64,000 bases of DNA from Vanilla planifolia (Eukaryota > Streptophyta > Magnoliopsida > Asparagales > Orchidaceae): positions 26,836,670-26,900,669 of the forward strand of contig CM043872.1 of assembly GCA_023846275.1 (NCBI GenBank). Direction: 5' to 3'. Below the pieces are notes generated by a model that did no database searches, was not told the origin of the DNA, and worked only from the letters and a program-made list of their open reading frames with translations. Position 1 is the stretch's first letter, and every line of letters starts with the position of its first letter. A program made the translations under genes and the position numbers. Positions 49,501-62,505 of the stretch are shown one piece after another.

Positions 49501-50691
49501 AAGTATTCGCAGTGGACTCATTGACAACAAACGACATTCGAACTTCGCTAGTTTGGTCATTCCGTTCACGGCTCCACTTCCTGCCTTCTTTTCCTTACCT
49601 ATTTGAGATCAGATTTGATGATTTCCACGAATCTAAGCGTAATTGCACAGCTAAACCATCATCGCCCCCTTCTTTATCACTTCTCTGTATCAAGCTCTAT
49701 TGACTTCTGATGTCCCTTCACGAGGCCAAGGAATCTCTTTAGGAGCGCATTGGTTTTTCTTGAGGCTTTTGGTTATTTTTGTTTCCAAGTCTTTTGGTGG
49801 GTGGAAGGTGAGAGTTCTGCCTTTATTTCTTTGTCTAATTGTTGCGCTTTTGCCCAGAGGATTCCTAGTTGTGATTGTATTCCATCGTATTCGTTCTTTG
49901 CCAAGTGTCTTTCCAGCGTAAAATTTATTGTCAGCTTTCAATCTCCATCGCGATCGCTGCTCGGATTGGGTGTGGGAACCGCTGCTAGGTTAGAACTGTT
50001 GAGGCCGGCAATTTTATCTAGTTCCTGATTTCGTTTGGATGGGATCTTTCACGAAATTTAACATCTTTTTATTCAATACGCCGTGATTGAAATATTTTAG
50101 CATCAAATTGGCAGTCTAATTCTTTCCAGATTTGTTACTTTCATGGTTTTCTTAGTTTTCATTACTCAATTTTCATTTCTCGTTGTTTTAGACAAGGATT
50201 TATGTAGGAGAAATGTAGCTAAGCGCTTTGCTTTTTGTTTCCTTAGCTCAACACTTAGAATTAACTAACTTTAGCATTTTTTGTTGATCAGATTAGTAAT
50301 CCTTTCGTACTGTGCAAAGATTTTTTTTTTTAAAATTTCAAGAAAGGAATTCAGGACTCAGAGGGATGATCTTTGTGTTTATTTTTTGTATTTTAAATTG
50401 AAAAGATTTACACTACTAATTTTTTAGTATATAAATTTTCTGGCAGAGTACCATCTCTTACGTGTTCATCTTTTGTTGCTATTGCTTTTTAGGCTGCGGG
50501 AAATAATTTTTTGTATTATAATCACTCCTTTAACCCCTTTCCCATAATTCGATGGTAGATAACCAAACAATGGTTGCTTTTTTTGTTCAGTTTTTGCAGG
50601 TTGGCTTCTTGTAAATTGTATTTCTTTTCTAGATCTTGAAAATTTTGTAACTTGCATTTCATTGGTTCAACACACATTAGATTAACCTATA
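49500..50691 (+). promoter_or_regulatory. Probable leader and promoter region of the peptidase C15 gene
   Basis: Composition becomes balanced and CpG-containing at 49500-50020, then T-rich until the start codon at 50692. This looks like a leader exon followed by a leader intron. A candidate donor is GGAAG before GTGAGAG near 49808. Candidate acceptors are TTTTTGCAG near 50599 and ACATTAG near 50681. I cannot choose between a spliced and an unspliced leader. The open frames in this stretch on both strands have no protein-like signature. Confidence 0.35.
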
Positions 50692-53120
50692 ATGGGATCA
50701 GAAGGGCCTCCAGTGGTTACAGTTCATGTTACGGGATTCAAGAAATTTCATGGGGTTTCAGAGAATCCAACGGAGACAATTGTCAATAATCTTAAGTGCT
50801 ACATGGAGAAAAAGGGTTTGCCCAAAGGCCTTGTTCTTGGGAGTTGCCATGTTCTTGAAGCTGCTGGGGAAGGAGCGGTTGCTTCTCTTTATAAAACTTT
50901 AGAGACAGCTATCACTGGTCATGAGAATACTTCTTATACCGGCCATGTGATTTGGGTTAGTATGAAGAAGTATATGAGATTTCTTTTGTATAAAGATGCA
51001 ATGTCATACAGTTTTTGTGATATTATTTTTTCCAATCTATAATATGGAGATAAGAAAGAAAAACTAGAGGCATTTTATTTGTATCCCTTGCGTCTGAAAA
51101 ATAATACATAGCACATTGCTATGTAAGCTTATGTATACAAGTGACATGTCTTGAACATAGTGCTTGAATCTCAACTCGATCATACCTTTTAAGTTTCATA
51201 GGGTTTTACCCTTGTTAACTGCCAATTTATATCCCAACCCACCATAAACTCATTAAGTAGTACCTTATGGCAGGCTTATGTTACTGTCCATAGTTCTTGT
51301 GGCCCACAATGTAGACACATTTAGTCATGTTCGCTATTGAAACCATCCTTAATACTTGCTAGTAATTTATCATGTTATCATTTTGTTGTTGATATGCATT
51401 CTTTCTTTGTTCTTTAATGATGGCAGTTTTTAATAGAATGGCAATAATTAGTGACTAACTAAAGAAAAACGTATCCTATTAAGGGTGGCTTTTCTTTACA
51501 GCTTTTTTCCATTGCTACTGCAAAAACAGCATGAGGAAAGCCAAGGTTTGCATTAGGTGATCAACATCCATCATAAAACTTATTTCAGCCAAATTGTATG
51601 ATTTCTTACAAAATTATGCTGGTTATTGTTCTAGGCCTTTATTTTGCAGGAAGAAAGATTTTCAATTGTTTAAGCAAGATGCTTCTTTCTAAATATTGTC
51701 TAAATGACTGATAAAAACTCTCGATACTTTCCTCGCTTTCTAGATTTTAAATTATCCTTAATTCATGAAGCTTTTTGTGCTTACTTTTGACTTGTACCCT
51801 TGTTTATATATTATCGAATTCCCTTCAGCTTCATTTTGGAGTTAATAGCGGCGCAAGTAGGTTTGCTATTGAGAAACAAGCTGTGAATGAAGCTACTTTT
51901 AGATGCCCTGACGAGCTAGGATGGAAACCCCAGGTCTGGTTTGATTTGTCAGTTTGTTTTAGAGTTTTAATATAAAACATCAAGTGGCCTTTTACCATAT
52001 CTTTTGTGCTGTAATTTTAGAAGGTGAGCATTATTCCTTCAGATGGAGGCATTTCACGAACTCGTGAGGTACCGTTGCTGTTTTTTTGTGTGATTCATAA
52101 ATGGTTTCTAAAATGACTCTAAAGAATCTTGACTGTAATGATACAAGAAACTCGTAATAAAGTGATAGTAATTATGAACCTTTATTACAACTTAATAAAG
52201 AATTATGAGCTTTTTTTCTTTTTTGGAAATTTTGGTTGTACATTGGAGGTATATTCTTGAAATTTTATTGCTAATTACCTTGAACATCCTGTTATGCATG
52301 GCGTAGAAGTTAAAAATTGAGATTCATAATTTATGGAGATAGCTGCAGAAAATTAATGTACTAAAGTTTTCTAAGATGCGATTGTCAGAGAAAATTTTGT
52401 CAAGAGTTCAATTCTAAACAGGAGTTGGATTTTAAACCGTGGGGGAATTTGTTAGTTGTTTGCTGACATTTGTCTATTAATTGATTGGGTTTTCCTCTTA
52501 GACTTGTTTCCCTTTTCTCATCTTCTTGCCTTTCAGAAACATATTTTATGCAAGTTTGTTGATTCTTAGCTGAACCTGAATATTTCATTAGGCCTGCTTT
52601 TTGATCTCTTGCCTTTAGGTTGACAACAATATCTTTCAATGGTGATAAATCATAAATTTTGTAGATGTTTCAACCATGGTTTGAATTTTTTCCTCTCCTT
52701 TCCTATAGGCACAATTATACAGGTTATGGTAACCAGTAGACAGTAGTTAGAAACATTCGGGTTAAAAATCTAGTTGTGATCTTTATTTAACTTTATAAAC
52801 TCGTATTGTTACTTTTGAAACTTGAGGAACTTAATTCTGCTATAATCATATGACTTAAGATATAATTAAACATCCAGACTGCACTTCCTACCAATGATAT
52901 TACGAAGGCTCTCTCAAACATGGGATACGCTGTGATGGCATCAGATGATGCTGGAAGATTTGTCTGCAACTATGTGTACTACCACTCTCTGCGTTTTGCC
53001 GAGGAACATGGAATCAAGTCTCTCTTTGTGCATGTCCCATTATTTCTAACCATTAATGAGGACATTCAGATGCAATTCGCAGCTTCAGTACTAGAAGTCC
53101 TTTCCTCTTTACAGCTGTGA
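50692..53120 (+). CDS. Pyroglutamyl peptidase I-like cysteine peptidase (family C15)
   Basis: Cytosolic peptidase expected to remove N-terminal pyroglutamate from peptides. Exons 50692-50955, 51829-51933, 52021-52068 and 52878-53120, all multiples of three, join to about 219 residues, the normal length for plant members. It begins MGSEGPPVVTVHVTGFKKFH, matching the family start (V-VTGF--F) with NPTE following. The proposed catalytic Glu is in FAIEKQAVNEA (Glu103), Cys in GRFVCNYVYY (Cys169) and His in LFVHVP (His191), all in the expected order and spacing for C15. No signal peptide is seen. The gene is convergent with the polygalacturonase: its stop is 690 bases from the other stop. Confidence 0.93.
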
Positions 53121-53809
53121 ACTGGTGATTTGTCTGCTTGTATAAGCAAGTTTTATGCAAACTAAAAAAGGCACATTTGTGTCACCTTGGATCAAAATCC
53201 AAATTCTGTTCCTTCGTGCTGTACGTATTGTGCTCAGACTTTGTTGTTGCAATCGTGTAATGAGTACTCGGTCATTCTGCCATTTCTTTTTCTTGGTGAT
53301 GCTCAAGTATCAGAGGAAGGAGATGGTATTCCTCTTAAGTTAGAAATGCATGTTATAACTATTGAAATAAAGGAAAAATTTGGATTGCAGTGGCTTTTTT
53401 TCACCCATATTTATGGTTTGTTGTTATAATTTGATATTACAAAATTGTAGTTTTGTTGAAGGCTTGCATGTCTTTATGTTCTTTACAGAATCTGGACATA
53501 GGATCTCTTCAATATTTCCAAGTGTCCTATGTTCTATGATTGTTTGCCCATTCAACTCAATATATGTATTTTGACATAATGATCTTCTCTCTTGCTCATG
53601 GTTCTTGGTAAACCACACAAACGATAACAATGATCAACTCCACTGAAAAAAGATAGAATGCAATCCTCCTCCTCTAACATGTGAGAAGTATAACAGAAAT
53701 GATCTTCTGTTTTCTTCGTGCCTAAGCTATTATTGAATGGTTGAAATTCCGTTGTACCTTTGGCTCGAGAGAACACCCGTATACTAATTCATGTTGGCAT
53801 CAACTTCTC
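53121..53809. other. Convergent intergenic region
   Basis: It holds the 3' untranslated regions of the peptidase C15 gene on plus and the polygalacturonase on minus. No separate gene is seen; open frames on both strands are short and overlap each other. Overlapping 3' ends are possible but cannot be judged without transcripts. Confidence 0.5.
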
Positions 53810-55626
53810 TCAGCACTGTAAGCTTATGCTGTCATGTAAAGACTCAGGCATTCCGTCCTGTAGACATGAGATTGGTGGTATAGTTAAAGTCTGCATCTCT
53901 CCGTAAGCATTCCAGCAAAACGGGTCGTCCACCAACTCTCCCAGGAATGGAAGCAGCTCAACATCCGACATGGTGATGTTAGTGCACGGCACGGTGTCGC
54001 TGCACGCGAAGTGGATCGGCGCCGTCCTCACGTCGTACGTTCCTTTGACGTTCGTGTACGACACGTCCGACACGTACACAGCCGAGGTCTGATTCCTGCA
54101 CTCCTTGCTCAGGCAATAGTATTGATCGATGATGATGCAGTTCGATACGTTCTCCATGTACACCGAGTCGAAGGTGATCCCCGTTACGGTTCCCATGCCT
54201 CCTTGCCATGTCTTGATCCTCAATCCGTTGTCCGAGTTCCGTATCACTGCATTCCTTACCGTTATGTTTGATACACAGGCTTGCGAGTTTTGCTTGCCCA
54301 GACTCCCAATGCTGCCAGTTGAAGACGAGATTAGTTAAAAAGAAGGGGTGTCTTAAATGAAAGAATCAAGGTTGGTTGCAGTTGAATTCACCTGATTCCA
54401 TGGCCAGGGCCGCAGGTTACGTTGTTGATATCCACATTTGAGCAGCCAGGGCCTATGGAAATGCAGTCATCGCCTGCAGGAGGGCAGAGACTGAGCCAGC
54501 TGAGGTGGTGGAAGGGAAGATGGGCGAGAAGAAGTACCATTGCTGATCTGAGAATTATAAATGCCAACATTATTGGTGTTCTCTATGTGGATTCCATCGG
54601 TGTTGGGGCTGAGTCGAGGGGAGTTTATCGAAAGGCCTTCGATTTGAACTCCCTCGCAGCCATCAAACTTGATGTGGAACTGGGGGCTGTTCTCGATGGA
54701 TATGTCTCTTACAGTCAGGTTGGAGCTCAGGAAGAACCTTATAAGCTGCAAGCAGAAATGGCAAAAAGGAGGGTTAGGAATTTGAAAGAAGGGGAAGCAT
54801 GGTGTTTTCGGAAGGGAGTTTGGTGGGTGGGTTCGAGTGAATACCGCTGGGCTATCACAGGGTCCCGGTAGTGTTGATCCGTTTGGACCCTGAAATGTCG
54901 TAACTTGAGCTTTGGATGATGGATGATTTACAGATGAATTGCAATTTTGAAGTGAGATTGCGAGAGGGAAGTGGGCATACCCTGTGAGGCTTGCAGGGGA
55001 GATTCCACCATTCTTCACCATTGCCTTGTATGGTTCCAGCTCCTCTAAGGCTCATACCATCAACGCGGTAGAAGACGAGCCATTGCCGCCTGCTGTCCTT
55101 CTTAGGCCAGCAGCTTGGCCCATTCGGAGGCATCAAGACTCCATCAATCTGAAATCATTACTCCTTGGTCATTACCAGAAGAACTGAAATGGACAAATGC
55201 CCATCAGTGGAAGCTTTGCATATGCTTCACTACCTGCAGGACGAATCCGGGCTGGCACGGCCCCGAGAAGATGATTGAGGTGATCATGAATACTCCGTCC
55301 GAGGGCACGAGGAGTTTGCCAGAATCTGCGGCACAGGCAGCTCTCCAGGCAGCACGAAATGCCTCGGTGTCATCGGTGCAGCCGTCTCCAACGGCGCCAA
55401 AGCACCGGACGTCGAAGATGTCCGGGTTGGAGCTCGAATTATCCACGTCAAGGCTGCTTGCAGGTGGCTCCGTGGGCAAGGAAGGAGCCTCTGCTGTGTC
55501 GCCGCTTCTTCCCCTTTGGTTCTTTGTTTTATGGTAATGGTTCCTCCCTGCACTCAACCCATGAAGGCTTGATAGGACTAATAGGACCACCATCGACAAC
55601 GAAGACAATCGTCGAAATCCACCCAT
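53810..55626 (-). CDS. Polygalacturonase, glycoside hydrolase family 28, secreted
   Basis: Predicted to hydrolyse alpha-1,4-galacturonan in pectin in the cell wall. Exons in transcript order: 55234-55626, 54981-55148, 54845-54889, 54538-54745, 54392-54473 and 53810-54311. They join in frame to about 465 residues. Residues 1-27 form a likely signal peptide ([18 protein letters not shown]). A Ser/Pro-rich stretch follows, and the GH28 domain starts at [12 protein letters not shown]. All four diagnostic motifs are intact: [10 protein letters not shown] with Asp252, DDC with Asp273-274, GPGHGISIGS with His296, and RIK at 330-332. The sequence is closest in memory to the Arabidopsis At1g48100 type, including [19 protein letters not shown] and the C-terminal DPFCWNAYG. 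Exon 3 is only 45 bases. The gene has a TATA box about 110 bases upstream of the start codon. Confidence 0.95.
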
Positions 55627-55738
55627 TGCAGAACCAAGCCAGGAGACGTAAATGCAAAATTGAAACGAAAAAAAAAAAAAAAACAGAGCAAAACAGAGTA
55701 GTAGAGACGGTGTTGGCGTAGCCGAGACATGAGATTTG

Positions 55739-55747
55739 TTATATAAA
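55739..55747 (-). promoter_or_regulatory. TATA box of the polygalacturonase gene
   Basis: The minus strand reads TTTATATAA about 115 bases upstream of the ATG at 55626. A start of transcription about 30 bases further on, near 55710, would give a leader of about 85 bases. It is the clearest core promoter element in the window and fits a regulated rather than housekeeping gene. Confidence 0.6.
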
Positions 55748-56103
55748 CTTCAGAAAAAGAAAGAAGCCATCAACTAGGCGACAAGCGTCAGGCTCTTTTT
55801 CATCTGTGAGCGAACCACAACTTACATTGCTTTATGACTCCGCTCATCAACAAGAATCAACTCTACAGATTTATTCTTTCATCGATCCAACCAAATAGAA
55901 TTTAGGCCAAATGCACTGTAAGACGAACACTATAGACGATAGATGTCTATAAAATACAGGAGTTTAATTATTAGCAGTTCCGTTGTTGTAAGTCACGAGA
56001 TGGCCTTGGATGTTGGAGGACTATGAGAACCTTCTGGGCTTTCACATGAGATTCAACCTCTGCGTTTGGCCCCCACCTCCTCCATGCGTCTAACTCTGGC
56101 GTC

Positions 56104-56397
56104 ATGCATGGAGTTCCGCGTCATATGCAACTGAGATGCACGTCCACAAGCTTCCAAGAATGCAAGGTTGTTCGTATTGCCCTCGCTGTGGTCTCACCGC
56201 GCGGCTCAACCGCAGTGTCGGTTATCAACCGGATCGTCGCGCGGAGGTTTTGCGACTCTCGTGAACTTCTCTTGTACTTTTGCTACGTTAATGGCAAAGG
56301 CGAAGTCCGGAAGGGGGGTCAGATGTATGAACTAAAAGACAACAGAATTCGTCGAGTCACGGGTGAGGGATCATTTTACCACTTCTCCGCTCCATAG
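56104..56397 (+). CDS. Unrecognised 97-codon ORF, hypothetical
   Basis: An ATG-started open frame of 97 codons with balanced composition and several CpG sites lies in a region otherwise turning AT-rich. The frame stays open upstream of the ATG for at least 16 codons. The product would be basic, with VVRIALAVVSPRGSTAV and an end reading FYHFSAP. I do not recognise the family and see no signal peptide or membrane segment. Its last 14 codons including the stop (56357-56397) lie in the first copy of a 104-bp tandem duplication. It may be a small orphan gene, a remnant exon, or a chance frame in the CpG-rich area upstream of the divergent polygalacturonase promoter. Confidence 0.25.
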   Translation: MHGVPRHMQLRCTSTSFQECKVVRIALAVVSPRGSTAVSVINRIVARRFCDSRELLLYFCYVNGKGEVRKGGQMYELKDNRIRRVTGEGSFYHFSAP

Positions 56398-56564
56398 AGA
56401 TGCGTTAACAAAACCGTCAACAGAAGAATGAACCCAACCCGGTTCAACCAATACCCGTGGTCACGGGTGAGGGATCATTTTACCACTTCTCCGCTCCATA
56501 GAGATGCGTCAACAAAACCGTCAACAGAAGAATGAACCCAACTCGGTTCAACCAATACCCGTGG
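56357..56564. repeat. 104-bp perfect-length tandem duplication
   Basis: Copy 1 is 56357-56460 and copy 2 is 56461-56564, directly abutting. I count two single-base differences, GCGTTAAC against GCGTCAAC and AACCCGG against AACTCGG. Both copies begin TCACGGGTGAGGG and end AATACCCGTGG. With about 98 percent identity the event is recent. Copy 1 includes the stop codon of the 56104-56397 frame. Confidence 0.95.
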
Positions 56565-59495
56565 AGGCATTTCAAATGGAAAGGTGTCTTATTTCCTATA
56601 TTTATATTTCACTGAAGATGCTTTTAAAAAGCACATACAAACGATGAATACGAGAGTTCACGTGACAGAATATTTATCAATTTTCTTCTATGTTAAAATT
56701 TTAAAATCATTTTCTTCTCGTTTCTTTTATTTATTTATTTTTTTGGGCTCACGGGCGAGTCTAATTAAAGACAGATTATAAGGTAATTAGTGAGGTTATT
56801 ATATCGAAAGTGTTTTGCCGTAAGAGACATTTTAATTCTCGGGCTTGTCATTTGTTTTGTTTTTATGCTGACTTAGTTTAGAGGACGTGAATACGTGTTG
56901 GTGTTGGCCATGGAAACTAGTTCACTTTCCACGTGGTTAACAGGTGTCGACAATTACATGTCAGCATGTATTGTTGCTTCCCAGCCACTAGATTTGCCAA
57001 TTCAGCAAAAGAATTTTGGAATTATATTTTCGAGTAATATTAGCATGGTGGCGAAAATAATTTGTTGTCATATATTATTACTTTGCGGTGACTGCCTTAA
57101 GATTAGATAGTATTGTGTTTGTTCATTTTTTTTTTATCAATAATTTGGATTTCAAGATAAATATTTAAAATGTGTTTGTAAGAAAGAAATATTTTGAACA
57201 TGAAAATAAAGTTTTGATATTATAATTTTAAGGTGTTGAGTTAAAAAAAAACTTTTAAAAGTGTGTTTTGCATGGAAGGAATTCATTAATGTGAGAATTT
57301 TTATGATTTTTTTATTTTGTCGAATCATGACTTTAAATATTTGAGTGAATATAAGTAAAAGAAAAAAATATAATATTATTTACAAATATTTAAATAATAA
57401 CTGGCTTCTGATTTTTAGATATTATTTAACAAAATATTTCTATTTAAAAAATAATCATGTTATATCCAAACAAAATGAAAACCAATGATAGATAGCTTAA
57501 GCATGAGAAATTGGTTTGTTAAGGGTATTAATAAGTTGATGTGCATATGAGACCTATACAACATGAGTAATAGTATAAACTGGACAATCAATGAAATAAC
57601 AATTGATAACAAAATCTTTCATTCTAGAATGAAAAATTGGATTGCAACATAATTAAGTTGTATTAACATTGTAATAATTGATCAATGGAGAGTATGGATG
57701 CTAAATGTGACATTCAAACAATCCAATGAATTTTTGCAAAAGTGGCACCAAAGAATGAAACTTGCTTTAGTGAAGGAATGAGCTAGAGTCTTTTGTTTTT
57801 TGGGAGTTCCAAATAATTAGACTACAACTAGGATAGATAATATATATAGTAATAAAGGACAAGTTTTCTTTATTACCTTCCTATTTTACATTTGAAAAGA
57901 TATGTAAACAAGGGAGAATCATGATAGAGAAAAATATTATGATTGGAGATTCCAACAAAATATCTAAAAAGATATTTTCATGTGGTCAAATGATTAGTAA
58001 TACAATAATACATATAATAAGACCACTGATTAGTAATAAAGAAATATTAATGCAATTAAGTAAGAGATAATGTGGCCACCCATAATAGTTTTATACTTAA
58101 TAAGATTATTAGATTAAATTAAATCATTTAAGAGAAAAAGAAATGTGTGTCCTACAAGAATTTATTGTTGTCCAAGTATGCTCATAAAGTATAATTTATG
58201 CTAAATTGAGTCATATTAGATATAATTGAACATAAAAATAACTCAATCATGCATTCATGTAGGGTATATGCTAAAAGGATGGGTAGAGCTCATAAAAGAT
58301 ATACTTATATGTTAAAAAATTAACTTATTAAATCTATTACTGGCGATAATACCCCAAAGATTAAATAAGAATATATTTTTGTAAATTGGAAAGGTTAAAA
58401 GGCCAATGGAAAATATAAATTGAGCATTCCAAAAGACCAAAGATAAATAAAAGTTTAAAATGTTAAGATACTAATGGAAAGCTAATTTAAAACAAAGAAT
58501 AAGGGTAGAGCTATGAATAAAATAATTAATTACACGGAGAGAAGAAACTATGATCAAATCATAATCTATATCATCGTAAGGTATGATGCCTTTTTAATAG
58601 ATTAACAATTGAAACATATGTATAATTAAGTAGATTATAACATGTAAAGAGAAAAATAGTGATTTGATTATATTATATGATTAGATTATCATATTAGTAT
58701 GATTTATTAACAAATACAAACTAGAATCATACCATACAATATGATGGATCGTATTGGATGATTAGCAATGGCTATGCTAAAATAAAAAGGGACCGTATGA
58801 TACAAATATTAGTGACAATAAAGTATGCTAAAAAAATAAAGCATTGGGTTTAAGGATTAGATGCTATGATTTAGTGATTCTATAAGTATAATTGATATTA
58901 AGATATTTATTTGCTTGTTATATCTTATAACATGATGTGAAATTGTATTAGTATAATATAGGAAAACAACTTGAGATATAAACATAATTAATATGAGTTT
59001 AAGTTTTTTTTATTAAATATGTTACATATAGGATATGTTGACTATTAAATAAACATGACATTGTAAAAAATCAAGAAAAACTTGTGGTTGAAAAAATAGA
59101 TTAACTTTTAGATTAAGATAGGTATAGCTATAAATATGACATAAATATGTTAGTAAATTATGTTTTATGTTAGTTATAAGAGCACATTTTTTTCATATTA
59201 TCTTGAGGTTTTTTGTCAAAAATATTTGAATATTTTTTTACAAATATGACAATAATATGATTAAAGATTATCACATTTTTTATTATCTAATATTTTATAA
59301 ATATATTATTTTTTATAATATTGTATAATACAATTATTTAGATAATAAGAAATTATGTAAGTTAATGGATAAAAAATGAATTAGAATATGAATATATGAC
59401 ATATATAATTTTTAAATAAGAAAATAAAATAAAATGATTGGTATATTCCTAAATACATTATTCTCAAATATTCTTAAAATATATATGACCTCATA
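56565..59495. other. AT-rich intergenic region, upstream of the minisatellite
   Basis: I see no supported gene. A frame at 56895-57110 looks like chance. Around 58600-58850 there are recurring ATACAAT-like words resembling those at 13560-14400. Composition is very AT-rich throughout. Confidence 0.45.
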
Positions 59496-59499
59496 CTTT

Positions 59500-60195
59500 A
59501 TATATATACATAATATAGAGTAAGGACAACTCAGGGCTAAAATAATCTGTCTATATTTACATAATTATACTATACATTATATTGGTGAAGACAGCTCAAT
59601 GTTTAGATAGTCAATTTATCTTCATGATTATACTATATATCATATAGGATGAAGAGAGCTTATGGCTAAGATAACTAATTCACATCTACACAATTCTACT
59701 ATACATTATATAGGGTAAGAACAACTTAAGATTAAGATAGCTTATCTATATTTATACAACTCTACTACACGTCATATAGGATAAAGACAATCCAAAGTTA
59801 AGATAACTCACTCATGTCTACACACTTCTATTATATGTCATATAGAGTGAGGATAACCGAAGGTTAGGATGACCCATTTATATGTACATGATTTTGCTAT
59901 ATATCATACATGACAATGACAATTTAGAGCTAAGATATCTTATCTATATTACATGATTCTATAATACATCATATATAACAAGGAGAGTCAATTTATATTT
60001 ATATAATTTTATTATACATCATATATTTCAAGAATGATTTAAGGTCAGGATAGTCTAAAAATATCTATATGATTCTATATTACATCATACAAGGCAAGGA
60101 TAGCTCGAGACATAATTCTATCATATGTTATATGTGGTTATGATAGCTTAGTACTTGAATATCTTATCTATATCTACATGATTTTAGTATACATA
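59500..60195. repeat. 66-bp minisatellite, about eleven degenerate copies
   Basis: The unit has the form TCTACTATACATCATATAGG, then G-AAGGACAACTTA, then AG-TTAAGATA-CT, then ATCTATATCTACATGAT. Three consecutive copies starting at about 59694 are exactly 66 bp by hand count and the next is 65 bp; two copies are shortened by internal deletion. Copies differ at many positions, so the array is old. No open frame runs through it. Confidence 0.85.
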
Positions 60196-60199
60196 ATTA

Positions 60200-61930
60200 T
60201 GATAATATAAGATGATGATAATGTTAATGGTGATAATACTCTTATGAGATCTGATGATACTAATTATAGAGGATAATAATTTAAAGAAAGAAATATTGAG
60301 TTATTTATTTGAAATAAGATAAAAATAAAAATATAATAGTTTATTTTTATATTATAAAATATAAAGAATGAAAATAAAAAAATAAAGGAATATACATATT
60401 TATGTTTTTATTTTCTTTTAGATTTATTAATCTGTTTATATCATGACATATTTAATTACATATATTAATATATCTTTTTTATTATAATATTATTTTTATA
60501 TATTGTTAGTTTATTAAATTTTTTAGATTATCATTAGTATTTATATCATATGTAAGGCATCTATTATATTGAGAATTAAACACTTAGATACTATGAATAA
60601 GGGTTATGTTTATTAGCTAATATATTAGATGATCCATTATAGTTTTTTGTATTAAATGTATATTTATAGACTTGGTATAATTTTTATTTATTATTTAAAT
60701 GATTTATGTTAGTTTAATGACCAAATTATTTATATATATTAATCTTTTATTTAATTTATATGACAAGGATGGTATATGAATAAATTTTGTCTTATCATCA
60801 GGTCTTTACATAGGATATTATGTCCTCATCTATTTATTTTAAATATACATAATCTTTGATTTTGTTATGGTTAAGTAGATCATCTAATTTTGTTATGATT
60901 AACTAGATGATAAGGTGAGGCCCTTATATTAGAATTTTAGATATTTAAAAAATTAAAATTAATATTAATCAAACATTTAAAAACTCAATATTCTTTGCAT
61001 TTTAATTAATTTGTTCTACAAAAATTTACTACCTGCTTTTGTATGAATGAGCTATACCTATTAGTAAATTTTCAAAATTATAAAATCATTATAATTATTA
61101 TTTAAAAGTTTTCTTAAATATTTTTTTATAATTAATTCTTTTGTTATTGTACCTTTTTGGTGCTAAGAAAATTTTACTAAATTTATTCTTTTAAGCTTTA
61201 CTTGTGATAAATTTTTTATAATTCTTCTAATATATTTAATACTTTTACCATTTTAAAAATGTTATAAGCTTATAAATGTTTCTTTATAAATATTAGATCA
61301 TCTTTATTAATACTTCTTCTTATTTATTAATTCATCTCCATTCTTTGGGATGTTATATCTCATGTTAGTTGTGTATAATTTTTTAAGAAATTATAAAATA
61401 ATTCATAATTTTTGTAATTTTTTTAAATTTTTAAATAATTAAAAATAACTATAAAATTTAATTTTTTTATATTTTGGATCCTAGAAATCCATCATCCTTA
61501 AAATAATCAATCAACATTTAGATAATTAAAAGCATAAGAAGAAATTATACTAACATTAAGTTTGCTAATTTCTCATATATTTATTAAAATAATATATTTC
61601 ATACTATCTTTTATTACTAAGACCTTACTTCTTTGATAATCGTTATCCTTGTTCTTTGTTTCATCATATAACATAACTATAGGCCTTTATCGTTAACATA
61701 AATATAGCCAACATTCAAATCATAAAAAGTGTAATCCCAATCCTTACACCTTGCCACCCTGTAGAAAATGCTAGTGCCATCAAAATCAATATATGAAATT
61801 ATATCAAATTGAAGTATAATATAAACCAGCACCTATCATCCTATATAAATAATAGTAATACTAATTAAGTTATAAACTAATGTATCCATAAAACTTAATT
61901 TTATACATTATATATACCATTTTTCTTTAT
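60200..61930. other. AT-rich intergenic region between the two tandem arrays
   Basis: No gene, RNA gene or mobile element can be supported. The sequence is almost entirely A and T with short GC-containing words. Two adjacent near-copies of TTTTGTTATG-TTAA-TAGAT occur at about 60860-60912. Confidence 0.45.
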
Positions 61931-62505
61931 TATTCCTCTTTATTTATTTTATTTCATTGTACTTCCATATCAAAGTTTCATTAACAAGTTAGATTAATGA
62001 ATTATTATATCCTTAAGATATCCACATGAAATAATAAAAAATATTTATAATTAATATATGATAATATCTCAAATATAAAATATACTATGAAATAATTTAA
62101 TATTATAATTATCAAATTTACTTACATAATTATGATGCAAAAATGGTTTTTCTTAGCTTTTTTTTTCTCTTGAGTTATTACAAATATTATTTTATTCACA
62201 CAAATCACTCAATGAATTATTATTCCTCTTTATTTATTTTATTTCATTGTACTTCCATATCAAAGTTTCATTAACAAGTTAGATTAATGAATTATTATAT
62301 CCTTAAGATATTCACATGAAATAATAAAAAATATTTATAATTAATATATGATAATATCTCAAATATAAAATATACTATGAAATAATTTAATATTATAATT
62401 ATCAAATTTACATACATAATTATGATGCAAAAATGGTTTTTCTTAGCTTTTTTTTCTCTTGAGTTATTACAAATATTATTTTATTCACACAAATCACTCA
62501 GTGAT
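61931..62505. repeat. 290-bp tandem duplication
   Basis: Copy 1 is 61931-62220 and copy 2 starts at 62221 and runs to about 62505. They differ at a handful of sites: GATATCC against GATATTC, ACTTACAT against ACATACAT, one T fewer in a T run, and divergence at the last few bases. Identity by eye is about 98-99 percent, so the duplication is recent. No coding content is seen. Confidence 0.95.

Noticed and set aside
49690-50028. Open frames on both strands upstream of the peptidase C15 gene
   Set aside because: They overlap each other in a likely leader exon and show no protein family signature.
54422-54871. 149-codon plus-strand ORF over the polygalacturonase
   Set aside because: It lies opposite confirmed GH28 exons and introns and has no recognisable family.
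55115-55721. Overlapping plus-strand ORFs opposite polygalacturonase exon 1
   Set aside because: The minus strand carries the signal peptide and GH28 start; the plus frames are antisense shadows.
56895-57110. 71-codon plus-strand ORF
   Set aside because: It is short, sits in AT-rich intergenic DNA, and shows no motif or flanking gene structure.
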